This document shows positions 1-7,297 of a stretch of 9,559 nucleotides of DNA, piece by piece. How positions within the stretch are numbered: the first letter of the stretch is position 1; every line of letters starts with the position of its first letter. A program made the translations under genes and the position numbers. Under the pieces are notes generated by a model. It saw only the letters and a program-made list of their open reading frames with translations, was not told the DNA's origin and did not search any database. The stretch is from Candidatus Fermentibacterota bacterium (GTDB taxonomy: Bacteria; JAFGKV01): positions 1 to 9,559 of the forward strand of contig JAUXFG010000148.1 in NCBI GenBank assembly GCA_030620115.1. The letters run 5' to 3'.

Positions 1-1
1 C

Positions 2-1330
2 ACGATTGCCAAGCATTCTCCAAGAGCAGTGATGATGGGGGGCTGGCTGCTATCGTTAGTCTCTCTGCTGAGGCCCGAGGGCATCGTCTTTGTCTCGATC
101 ATCGGAATTGTCTTCTTGAGGCGCAACAGTCGAGGGATCGCATTGGCAAGTTTTTGGCTATTCCTCCTGCTTTGGACACCGTTACTGTTCTGGCGTTGGG
201 ACTACTATGGCGCGCTTGTTCCCAACACGGTCATGGCGAAAGGCGCTTTCTGGTCTGTGGCGCGCTTCAGTGATGGGTTGCGCTATGCCCGCGATTATCT
301 TTTCTCCGATGGTACGGGGCGGTGGATCATAGTCCTTTTCGCCATGGTTTCCGTGGTAGCCACTCTGATCCGATATAGGAAGAAGGGCAGAGCACATGAA
401 GGATCCTTGATCGCCGGGATCGCAGGCGTTGGCATTTTTGTGCTGATTTTTTCGAGTCTATCTGGAGGGGATGGGGCCTTTTCTTTCCGATTTCTCCAAC
501 CGGTGACTATATCGGCAGTCCTACTGGCAACGGTGGGCGCCGCGGGACTCGCCGAGAGGGGGCGTTCGAGCCGCGCCGCGGCACTGCTGATTGTTGCCGC
601 CATGCTTCTTGTTGGCTATCGCGGGCTTCAGGTCGACAGATTCAACGTCCGCCGGCATGAGTTGTCGAAGAAGCCGCGGAATTGGATTCTCTCTGCGAGG
701 CCTTTTCTTGAACAGCCATTGGATATCTGGCATAAGGCAGCAGTCCGTAGCATCGCCTCTAGGACGCATATAGGTGATGCCATTGTTATGGGTGATGTCG
801 GCTTTACAACATATGCTAGCCAGTGTAAGACAATTGATATATTCGGATTGAATGATCGAGATGTCACAGATTACTATAGATCAACCGATCATGATAAAGA
901 TCTTCATTATGATAAGATAGTAACCAAGATCGAGATGATGAAGCCGATAATCTGCTTCTACTTTTTTGATACTGAGCGGGGACGGTATACAATGGAGCTG
1001 GATGGTCGGTTGGTTGAGGAACCACGGCTATCTGAGCGCTATGAATTCACGTCGGTGTTACCTATTGAAGGCTTCTCCCCGAGATTCGTCTTGCATGAGT
1101 ATGTCTTACGTGACACATCGGTCCTGGATACTCTTGATTACTTGGATAGGCTGAGGGAGATGTCACATCGCTGTCCTCGTGCTATGGATTTCTACTTGTG
1201 GGCCATAGAAACGGCCCGCGAGGAGGGACTTCAGGAGTCGGTGAGGGAATGGACGAAGCGTGCGACTCAGGCCCTGCCGTTCTGGTCGCGTACCGCTTTG
1301 GGGGCTACTCGCCTTTCCGGCACACCATAA
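2..1330 (+). CDS. AftB-like GT-C membrane glycosyltransferase, C-terminal part (5' end outside window)
   Basis: The frame is open to the left edge and the nearest ATGs (29, 32, 35) fall in the middle of a membrane region, so the true start lies upstream. Numbering from the ATG at 29 (433 residues), hydrophobic segments lie near residues 4-28, 37-54, 98-112, 126-142, 158-175 and 184-197, followed by a soluble C-terminal domain of about 235 residues. The motif R-P-E-G near residue 16, the loop D-Y-Y-G-A-L-V-P-N-T near 59-68, G-G-D near 146 and a later G-D-V-G-F...D-I-F-G-L-N-D stretch resemble AftB-type terminal arabinofuranosyltransferases and their relatives outside actinobacteria. Such enzymes transfer a sugar from a polyprenyl-phosphate donor to a surface glycan on the outer face of the cytoplasmic membrane; donor and acceptor here are unknown. 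It converges on the hydrolase gene at 1423. Family call is good, substrate unassigned. Confidence 0.8.
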   Translation, partial: TIAKHSPRAVMMGGWLLSLVSLLRPEGIVFVSIIGIVFLRRNSRGIALASFWLFLLLWTPLLFWRWDYYGALVPNTVMAKGAFWSVARFSDGLRYARDYLFSDGTGRWIIVLFAMVSVVATLIRYRKKGRAHEGSLIAGIAGVGIFVLIFSSLSGGDGAFSFRFLQPVTISAVLLATVGAAGLAERGRSSRAAALLIVAAMLLVGYRGLQVDRFNVRRHELSKKPRNWILSARPFLEQPLDIWHKAAVRSIASRTHIGDAIVMGDVGFTTYASQCKTIDIFGLNDRDVTDYYRSTDHDKDLHYDKIVTKIEMMKPIICFYFFDTERGRYTMELDGRLVEEPRLSERYEFTSVLPIEGFSPRFVLHEYVLRDTSVLDTLDYLDRLREMSHRCPRAMDFYLWAIETAREEGLQESVREWTKRATQALPFWSRTALGATRLSGTP

Positions 1331-1422
1331 TCCCAAAGCCCCAACAGATGCCTGGTGGGGACAACATATGGGAAGACCGGCCCCGCCGGCGACCACGAGA
1401 TTTCGTCGTGAGGGGGCGAAGA
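1331..1422. terminator. Convergent intergenic gap with GC-rich hairpins, possible bidirectional terminator
   Basis: This 92-bp gap separates two converging genes. It contains a hairpin CCGGC-CCC-GCCGG at 1377-1389, a second stem CACGA/TCGTG at 1394-1398 and 1406-1410, and nested short pairs TCCCA/TGGGA and CCCCA/TGGGG to their left. No clear U-tract follows any stem, so a canonical intrinsic terminator is not demonstrated. The position is where one would be expected. Confidence 0.3.
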
Positions 1423-2652
1423 TCAGAGCTTTTCCCAGGGAGATTCCTCATCTCTCTGGGGGAGCACCTCGTCCACGACCAAGGTCGCCAGGTACTCTGC
1501 TATCAATCTCAGACCCGCGGGAGTCGAGTGGATCCCGTCACTGATGAAGAGCTGCTCAAGGTTCTCCATCGAATTAAATCTGGACTCCAGGTCGAGAAGG
1601 GAGGATCCTGATTCCTCGGCGATCGCTCTCACAACCGCATTGTATCTTTGATGCCAAGCAATCACCTCGCTCTTGTTGCGTGCATAACCCAACTCCACTA
1701 GATAATCGGGAACACCAAGATCGTAATGAGCAGTTGGCGCAGTCATGAATATGATAGGCGTTCCAGTCTCACGAAATACATCGGCGATATCGAGAAGATT
1801 CTCCCTGTAGGAATGAATAGGCACTCTGACCTCATCGAGAAGACCCTCCGTGTTCCCATATCTCAAGAAGACGGAGAACTTGATAAATCCCTGTAACAGG
1901 CGGCTGCCGTGCGAAAGCCTGTTGTACAAGTTAGTCCACTTTGACGTCCGGATGGCTTTTTCGGCATCTATCGCTCCGCGGGCGAGCCAGTGATCATTCC
2001 ACCCAAAGAAGACAACCACCAGATCGGGCTCGAATTCTCGGCCATACATTTCTGCCAGCATTCGGCCTTGGTGTGAGCTATAGCCGCCAAGAGCAAGTAC
2101 GATACTCTTGAAGGAATTAGCGTACGGTGACAATTTGGAGTTCAGTAGGGACTCGGCGATAGCAGGATAGTTCCTGGGGAATCCATAGTCAGTACAAGAA
2201 TCTCCAAGATAGAGAATAGAATACGTACTTTCAGGATTAGATACGTCGATTTCGTCGCCGTGGAAGCCCAAGGAATTGACATCATCTAGGCTGCTTGGCA
2301 ATCTCCAAAGCAGCTTCTCATCAGGAACAAGGAATTCAAAAGAAGCGGTTCGTGGAAAGCCAAATTCAATCCGTGACAGATATTTGAAGTTCATCAGTCT
2401 CAGCGACAGCTCCGGCATTACTATGAACAGGTTAATAATGCACAAGCAGAGCAACCATTCATACGGTCGCTTGGATCGATAGAGGAACCCAGTCAAGTGC
2501 CAGGAGGCAATGCCGATGACAACCAGGGAAAAGAGAACGGTGATCCGCGACAGACTCACTGTCTGAAAAAGGAGCAGTACGGCGATCACTGTGGAACACA
2601 GCAAAGAGCCTTCTATCAAATACCTGGTCAGAGTCAGGTCTCTATCCCGCAC
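1423..2652 (-). CDS. Membrane-anchored SGNH/GDSL hydrolase
   Basis: The 409-residue product has three hydrophobic segments near residues 12-32, 35-53 and 64-81, then an extracytoplasmic SGNH domain. All blocks are visible: block I Y-L-G-D-S with nucleophile Ser152, block II glycine near 189-190 (A-L-G-G-Y-S-S), block III F-G-W-N-D with Asn219, and block V D-G-I-H with Asp372 and His375. The stretch before block I, L-L-W-R-L-P then N-S-L-G-F-H-G-D-E, is typical of SGNH proteins in exopolysaccharide loci, where they act as esterases or acetyl-ester-modifying enzymes. The actual substrate is not deducible. The longest frame begins with GTG at 2652, inside a palindromic element; the SD-like GGTGAG is only about 2 nt upstream, so the start is uncertain and the TTG at codon 12 is an alternative. 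It lies 3 bp after the stop of the upstream lipoprotein gene and in the same frame, so co-transcription is likely. Confidence 0.85.
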   Translation of the reverse strand: MRDRDLTLTRYLIEGSLLCSTVIAVLLLFQTVSLSRITVLFSLVVIGIASWHLTGFLYRSKRPYEWLLCLCIINLFIVMPELSLRLMNFKYLSRIEFGFPRTASFEFLVPDEKLLWRLPSSLDDVNSLGFHGDEIDVSNPESTYSILYLGDSCTDYGFPRNYPAIAESLLNSKLSPYANSFKSIVLALGGYSSHQGRMLAEMYGREFEPDLVVVFFGWNDHWLARGAIDAEKAIRTSKWTNLYNRLSHGSRLLQGFIKFSVFLRYGNTEGLLDEVRVPIHSYRENLLDIADVFRETGTPIIFMTAPTAHYDLGVPDYLVELGYARNKSEVIAWHQRYNAVVRAIAEESGSSLLDLESRFNSMENLEQLFISDGIHSTPAGLRLIAEYLATLVVDEVLPQRDEESPWEKL

Positions 2653-2746
2653 TTCTCACCGGCTTTCGTCGCGAAGCGGTGTAGTTGGCTGTGGCCACAG
2701 CCCTTTCTTCTGTCTCGCCACGAAGGCCAGTGAGAAGTCCGGGCTA
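2643..2746 (-). repeat. Palindromic element copy A (100-bp core), spanning a gene boundary
   Basis: The core 2645-2744 is flanked by TA on both sides (2643-2644 and 2745-2746). The segment 2646-2743 is a symmetric imperfect palindrome: about three quarters of the 49 arm positions pair, and the centre GGCTGTGGCCACAGCC (2687-2702) is perfect. The ends match the consensus GCCCGGACTTCTCACCGG seen in two other copies. On the minus strand the right arm includes CGACGAAAGCCGGTGAG, matching CTACGAAAACCGGTGAG in the copy near 8530. It is a short version lacking the middle module of the other copies. It encodes the C-terminal 29 residues and TGA stop of the lipoprotein and the GTG start of the downstream hydrolase. 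As RNA it would form a strong hairpin between the two coding regions. Confidence 0.85.
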
Positions 2747-5700
2747 AGCCTTTCCTCGGGCGCGTCGACATGCGTCTCTTTTTCGACACACCGACCCCAT
2801 TGCGGCAGGAGATCAAGAACGGCGGGGATCTCATCACTCCCCGTGATCGTCTTGTACCACTCCCGAGCCATGATCGAATATCCCACGCCATTGGGATGGA
2901 TGCCATCCCGAGACAATACATTGAACAAGTAGTTCGTTTCGCCGGGGAGGAGGGGCATGGTGAAGGCGGTCTCGTACATGACCGTATAATGATCCGCCAA
3001 CGGAATCGAATCCTCTTCCGCCAGCTCCGTTATCGCCTGATTCAGGATGATGACGCGGTTGTTCACGTCCGGATCGCTCCAATCTTGGCCACACTGTTCC
3101 GGAGGGATCCTGGGGGGAATCGTGCCAAGTATGACAACCATGCCTTCCGATCGGGCGTCTTGAACCATCTGTCGGAGATTCGTCACTGATTCAGCTGCGT
3201 TAAAGTTTTCCCCGTCATTCGCATCGATGGTGCCGAAGAGAAGTAATAGGTACCCTGCATTGACACCCTGAAGATTCTCATCCATCTGTTCGACGCCGTC
3301 GCTGCTCGAACCCCCGGAGACAAAGGCGTAGTCGACCTCTACCTCATCGGCAAAGAATACAGAGAGCCCAAGCTCGAGTTCTTCTATGTATCCGGCGCTC
3401 ATCCAGACCCAGATCTTCCCATCGTCCGTGAGGATTCCTTGGGCGCCCGCGGTGATGCTGTCTCCCCAGCCAAATAACTCATGAGGATCGCGCGATCCGA
3501 TATCGGGTACGCGGAACGTGGCAGTCTGTGACCATGGGCCCAGCACGATGCCGTCCCATGCTCTCGCACGCCAGAAAAATGATGCACCATCAAGCGGCAA
3601 CTCGGGCGCGACAGTCCATGTCACGTCACGCCCCGCCGGTACGATTGAGTGACTTTGCGCAACAAGAGATGTCATTGTCGACTCACCATGGATTTCGAAC
3701 GTATAAGTCAACTCATCGGCGTCAAGATCGAGAGCCTTCCGAACGGAAAGGAGGGGCTTGCCCATATTCACGAGCTCGCTATCGTCCGGATCGGGATTCC
3801 CCGGTTGGCCGGGAATCCTATCAGATGCAACGAGTCTCACTAGCGAAGCCTCCCAGCCGGCGCGATCAGTCGCTTGGATCTCGATGCTGTTCCAGCCATG
3901 TATCAGTCCGACGGGGGCGTAGAATGCGCCGTTGACGTCTACCGCTACATTGGCTCCCTGGATCATCACAATAGACCCGGGCTCCGTACTCCCTGAAACG
4001 GTGATGCTTGTCTGCTGGGTGATCAGACTGTCGACGGGGCTGTTGATGATTATGAAAGGTGGTGTGGTGTCGAGTTCCAGAGGGAGACTGAGCAGGTTTC
4101 TGTTCCCGGCGCTGTCCTGTGCCTGAACAATGACCGTGTCGTGTCCTTCGGCAAGAAACACCATGGACTGAAAGGCGCCGTCTTGTTCTGGATCGATCTC
4201 GCCTCCATCGATCCACACGCGCGCGCCCGGTTCCGTTTCTCCGGAAATGGCTATCGGATTCGCGTTGAGAAGCGTTCCGGAGCTGGGAGCCAGGATCTCC
4301 AGCGGGGGAGCAATACGGTCGATGATAAGAACATGGTCCTGGCTTGTTTCGCTCTGATGTCCCGCGCTGTCCACCTGGAATGCCTTCATTGCACATGGGC
4401 CATCATCGCCGGCTATCGAGATCGTTGCAGTCCATGAGCCGCCATGGTCGGCATAAACCTCGGTGAGGGTTGTATCCTTGAGAACGACTACTTGAGCCAT
4501 GGGTTCCGCGGCTCCAGCAAGACACACGTCATTGCCGGTGACATATGAGCTCTCTGGTGGCTGGATGATGAGGGGCATGGCAGGTGGGGATAGATCGACG
4601 TGGAAAACCGATGAATTTCCCCTGACCCAGCCACACCCCGGAGCGGAAGACGCCCTCACGCTCAATGTGTACGAACCATCGGGTCTGGGAGTTTCCAAGG
4701 CCAGCTCGAAGATGCCTGTCTGGGGAACCTCCTGTGCGGTAGAAATCCTGCCATCGAGCAGAATCTCCAGCCATGCACCGGCATCAGTACTCCCCGAGAT
4801 CAGCATCTCGGAAGTCACGATGAGAAGCCCGTCTTCGGGGCTCGTGAGCAGAGGAGGGGTGGGTGCGGAAAGGTCCACGGCGAAGGGGATCTCCTCTGAC
4901 GGGGCGCTTCGATTCCCCGCCGCGTCCTGGGCATACGTTCCGAGCAGAAACATGCCCTCTCCCGGGGTCTCCAATGAGCACGAGAATGCTCCTGTGACCG
5001 ACGCATCGAGACTGTCGGTCCTCGCATCATCGAGCAGCAGGTAGACGAGGGAGTAAGGCTCGGCCACGCCCTCGATGACAATGGAAGTCTCTCGCAGTAG
5101 CTCGCTGTTGGCAGGTCTCAGTATGACTGGAGAAGGAGGCGGTGTCCGATCCACCGTGAACACGACCGCGTCTTCGGCAATGATTGCTTCGGCCCGATAT
5201 GAAACCACTCCGCCGACAAAGGCGCCCTCAAAGGGAAGGGAGAGCGGGGGAAAGGCGAAATCTCCTCCCGAAGCCTGTGTGGTCAGGCCAATATCGCCCC
5301 CGTTGAAGAAGATTGCCAACGAAACGTTTTCCTTCACGGTTCCGTGGAAAGCCACTGTCGTCAAGGCAAGGGATGCACCCGGACTCGGTGAGAGGATTTC
5401 GTCCACCACCTTGGGCTGACCGCTCCCCACATGTACCGTGATGCTTTCCCCAAAGGCGGTATGCCCACCTGTCTCCAGCACTCCTCTGGCGTAGATCAGA
5501 GCCTCGCCTTGTCCGGTGGGCTGAAATGCGTCCAGGAAAAATGCGCCATCTTCCACTTGGACCGTTCCGATCAGGGTTCCGTCTCGAAACAGCTCAACCG
5601 ACGAGACATCTCCTGTCGCCAAGCCCGCGATAGGCGCCGATTCCGCCGGCAGCCATGAGTCATGGGGAGGGAAAAGGACAACCGGTGTTTCCGAGGCGGC

Positions 5701-6057
5701 CAGGTCAATATGAACTGGAACAGGTTCGCTGACCAGTGACGAGTCTTCGACCATTCGGGCCCACAGAACCCTGCCTCCTTGTCCGCCCAGCACGAAATCA
5801 TCAATCCTGAAAGCCCCGTCTTGATTCGCGTAGGTTGTTTCGCGCGGGGCGGTGCCGTCTATCAGGACCACTACAGCCTCCCCGGGGTCGGCAGATCCAA
5901 TGATGCAGACCTTGAGCCGATCTATCCAGGAGCCCGGGGCGGGAGAGAGAAGCTCCGGCGAGGCACCGATAGGAGGCTTGGTTGGGCTATCTTCGCCGCA
6001 GGCCGAGAACAGAAGAAGAACCCAAAGGATCATTCTCACGAGCAATGCGGTTTTCAT
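2656..6057 (-). CDS. Ig-like repeat lipoprotein with C-terminal SGNH hydrolase domain
   Basis: The ATG at 6057 was chosen although the frame is open to 6162. It is preceded by AAGGAG (6066-6071, 8-nt spacing) and opens a lipoprotein signal peptide: M-K-T, a hydrophobic core, then F-S-A-C with the lipid-anchored residue Cys20. The 1133-residue product has about eight Ig-like units of roughly 90 residues (32-748), each starting with a P-rich segment and containing a G-S-T-E-P-G-like turn plus a D-G-A-F or D-S-A-G-N motif. An FN3-like module follows (749-850, with F-F-W-R-A-R-A-W-D-G). The SGNH domain runs from about 858: block I G-D-S (Ser867), block V D-G-I-H (Asp1051, His1054). Block III reads G-T-I-D from Gly942, so the usual Asn of G-x-N-D is Ile, which puts full activity in doubt. 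Residues 1105-1133 are encoded by a palindromic repeat. The likely role is a cell-surface or periplasmic esterase on a long Ig stalk; the substrate is unknown. Confidence 0.85.
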   Translation of the reverse strand: MKTALLVRMILWVLLLFSACGEDSPTKPPIGASPELLSPAPGSWIDRLKVCIIGSADPGEAVVVLIDGTAPRETTYANQDGAFRIDDFVLGGQGGRVLWARMVEDSSLVSEPVPVHIDLAASETPVVLFPPHDSWLPAESAPIAGLATGDVSSVELFRDGTLIGTVQVEDGAFFLDAFQPTGQGEALIYARGVLETGGHTAFGESITVHVGSGQPKVVDEILSPSPGASLALTTVAFHGTVKENVSLAIFFNGGDIGLTTQASGGDFAFPPLSLPFEGAFVGGVVSYRAEAIIAEDAVVFTVDRTPPPSPVILRPANSELLRETSIVIEGVAEPYSLVYLLLDDARTDSLDASVTGAFSCSLETPGEGMFLLGTYAQDAAGNRSAPSEEIPFAVDLSAPTPPLLTSPEDGLLIVTSEMLISGSTDAGAWLEILLDGRISTAQEVPQTGIFELALETPRPDGSYTLSVRASSAPGCGWVRGNSSVFHVDLSPPAMPLIIQPPESSYVTGNDVCLAGAAEPMAQVVVLKDTTLTEVYADHGGSWTATISIAGDDGPCAMKAFQVDSAGHQSETSQDHVLIIDRIAPPLEILAPSSGTLLNANPIAISGETEPGARVWIDGGEIDPEQDGAFQSMVFLAEGHDTVIVQAQDSAGNRNLLSLPLELDTTPPFIIINSPVDSLITQQTSITVSGSTEPGSIVMIQGANVAVDVNGAFYAPVGLIHGWNSIEIQATDRAGWEASLVRLVASDRIPGQPGNPDPDDSELVNMGKPLLSVRKALDLDADELTYTFEIHGESTMTSLVAQSHSIVPAGRDVTWTVAPELPLDGASFFWRARAWDGIVLGPWSQTATFRVPDIGSRDPHELFGWGDSITAGAQGILTDDGKIWVWMSAGYIEELELGLSVFFADEVEVDYAFVSGGSSSDGVEQMDENLQGVNAGYLLLLFGTIDANDGENFNAAESVTNLRQMVQDARSEGMVVILGTIPPRIPPEQCGQDWSDPDVNNRVIILNQAITELAEEDSIPLADHYTVMYETAFTMPLLPGETNYLFNVLSRDGIHPNGVGYSIMAREWYKTITGSDEIPAVLDLLPQWGRCVEKETHVDAPEERLSPDFSLAFVARQKKGLWPQPTTPLRDESR

Positions 6058-6065
6058 CAGTTGTA

Positions 6066-6071
6066 CTCCTT
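6066..6071 (-). promoter_or_regulatory. Shine-Dalgarno site deciding the lipoprotein start
   Basis: AAGGAG on the minus strand lies 8 nt before the ATG at 6057. Together with the signal peptide that begins there, it supports this start over the ATG at 6162. Confidence 0.75.
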
Positions 6072-6076
6072 GTCTA

Positions 6077-6093
6077 TCGGGGAGAGTCCCCGA
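6077..6093. promoter_or_regulatory. Perfect 7-bp hairpin in the lipoprotein gene leader
   Basis: TCGGGGA, a 3-nt loop, and TCCCCGA form a GC-rich stem whose edge is 5 nt upstream of the AAGGAG ribosome site of the lipoprotein gene. No T-run follows on either strand. It could stabilise the 5' end of the mRNA or affect ribosome access; this is inference from position only. No convincing -10/-35 pair was found upstream of it. Confidence 0.4.
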
Positions 6094-6224
6094 CATCGTC
6101 TGCATAGCGCCTTTTTTGAATGCAACCCACTGGCGTTCTCCAGCGGCGCGATTCCATGTCATGATGCTTCTGGGGCCTCGTGCTGTTCAACCGCTCCTGA
6201 TATCATGCGACGACGGGGATATGC

Positions 6225-6435
6225 TAGCCCGAACTTCCCACCAACTTCCGGCTGTAACCGCCGATATGGCATCCCGCGTCTGACGCGGGACAGAGGATAC
6301 GCCTTCGGGCTTCCAGCTCGTAGAGCCTACAGCTCGGAGAGGGTCCTCAGTCGTCCCGCACCCAAAGCGTTGGGTCGGGACATTCAGAACCATTTCGGCG
6401 GTTTCGCTTCGAAACCCGGTGAGAAGTTCGGGTTA
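6225..6435 (+). repeat. Palindromic element copy B (207-bp core), intergenic, with nested hairpins
   Basis: The core 6227-6433 is bounded by TA at both ends. The left arm (GCCCGAACTTCCCACC from 6227) and the reverse complement of the right arm (ACCCGAACTTCTCACC) align for about 45 bp, through a shared AACCGCCGA-ATGG segment. Internal stems are TCCCGCGTC/GACGCGGGA (6272-6290), a two-part stem GTCCCG..CCCAA/TTGGG..CGGGAC (6353-6381), and GGTTTCG/CGAAACC in the right arm (6400-6416). The middle contains AGAGGATACGCCTTCG, also present in the copy near 8600. It lies between the DUF2442 gene and the lipoprotein leader and encodes no convincing protein. Confidence 0.85.
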
Positions 6436-6470
6436 GGAATCAAAGAACCGGCAACCGCACCGTGAATAAT

Positions 6471-6483
6471 GGGACTACGTCCC
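6471..6483 (-). terminator. Possible terminator hairpin after the DUF2442 gene
   Basis: GGGAC-GTA-GTCCC on the minus strand starts 7 nt after the stop codon and is followed by ATTATT, a weak U-rich stretch. The stem is short (5 bp), so this is a weak call. Confidence 0.4.
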
Positions 6484-6490
6484 CCTCTCA

Positions 6491-6787
6491 CTATTCTCGA
6501 CCTTTGAGCCACCGATATAGAGAGGGTTGGATTTCGCCCGACGATCGACCGGCCACGAGGCCGGAGACACTGATGTCTTCGTCCAGGTCCGGCCAGTGAA
6601 TGCCATTTCCCCGTCCGATAAGACGCCAATTGTTTCGCTCCTGGAGAGTGCCGTGTTGCAGGCGTGGGTACCAGGCGAGTGGAACGGAAAGGCTTCTTCC
6701 GTCGACCAGTTCAACCGTCAGCGTGTCATCTGTCAGCAAGACACTTCGTGCGAGCATGGTGCCGGCCTCAACTGCCAAAGTATTCAT
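6491..6787 (-). CDS. DUF2442 family protein
   Basis: This 98-residue protein matches the DUF2442 pattern closely. It has V-E-L-x-D-G-R-x-L-S-V-P-L-A-W-Y-P-R-L at residues 25-43, a central R-N-N-W-R-L-I-G-x-G-x-G-I-H-W-P-D-L-D-E-D-I-S-V segment at 51-74, and a short tail containing G-L-V-A-G-R. Length is normal for the family. The ATG at 6787 is preceded by AGGAGGAG (6793-6800) with 5-nt spacing, so the start is firm. DUF2442 genes often accompany a DUF4160 gene in a suspected toxin-antitoxin-like pair; no DUF4160-like frame is visible next to this one, so it appears orphaned. Molecular function is unknown. Identification as DUF2442 is confident, any TA role is speculative. Confidence 0.9.
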   Translation of the reverse strand: MNTLAVEAGTMLARSVLLTDDTLTVELVDGRSLSVPLAWYPRLQHGTLQERNNWRLIGRGNGIHWPDLDEDISVSGLVAGRSSGEIQPSLYRWLKGRE

Positions 6788-6792
6788 CCCAA

Positions 6793-6800
6793 CTCCTCCT
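6793..6800 (-). promoter_or_regulatory. Strong Shine-Dalgarno of the DUF2442 gene
   Basis: AGGAGGAG on the minus strand, 5 nt from the ATG at 6787, fixes the start of this small gene. Confidence 0.8.
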
Positions 6801-7297
6801 GAGTCCTATGATTGGCCAACAGCTCTGAGATAGAAGCTGTGGTATTCCCAGGAGGAAGGCAACAAGAAAAAGCCAGAAAACGACCTGTGATGCGCCGGAC
6901 CGCAGGTTGCCATGTGTGTCTGATACGTGCGATATCCAGCAGAAGGACGGTGCTTCTCACTTCATCCTCTCCCTTATCCGCTTGCTTGCCGGACTTACCG
7001 CAGCCGATCGGATCCCTCCAAGATGCGCTCCTATCTCTCGGTTCGTCTCCCGAGTCACCTCCCGACTCAAATAGATCCCCACATTTCGTGTTTCGTGCCG
7101 CTTCCGGTCCCGCTCCAATAGGTCAGCCTCTCGGCTGCTGACGCAGCGACGGGGAGATGGGGAGCGGAGAAGCGGGGGACCGAGGGATTCGACGAGGCTC
7201 CCGCCGAAGCTCCCGATGAGGTTCTTTGGGGGAGGAGAAGGGACTTGGCTCAGTCATGGGTCTTCTTTCAACGTAGACATGTCTTCGAGGAAAGACC
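6801..7297. other. Non-coding spacer without a recognisable gene
   Basis: No frame in this 497-bp stretch gives a recognisable protein, and the open frames present look compositional (Ser/Pro/Arg rich). Small structures only: CAGCT/AGCTG flanking a 10-nt loop near 6829-6848, and GTCAGC/GCTGAC at 7122-7127 and 7137-7142. The missing N-terminal part of the nuclease remnant that follows is not detectable here. Confidence 0.5.

Noticed and set aside
1391-1420. Possible degenerate fourth copy of the palindromic element (TTTCGTCGTGAGG resembles part of the right arm)
   Set aside because: The match is short, lacks the terminal consensus and has no partner arm; it is more simply a small hairpin in the convergent gap.
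6094-6130. Promoter for the lipoprotein gene (TTGCAT and TATGCA on the minus strand)
   Set aside because: The spacing is about 13 bp, too short for a sigma-70 promoter, and neither box is a good match.
6058-6162. Extension of the lipoprotein to the ATG at 6162
   Set aside because: The extra 35 residues precede a complete signal peptide and lipobox, lack a ribosome site and would bury the signal; the ATG at 6057 with AAGGAG is better.
6812-7141. Plus-strand frame of about 109 codons upstream of the nuclease remnant, considered as its missing N-terminal part
   Set aside because: Its Ser/Pro/Arg-rich translation has none of the Rpn or PD-(D/E)XK motifs and no ribosome site.
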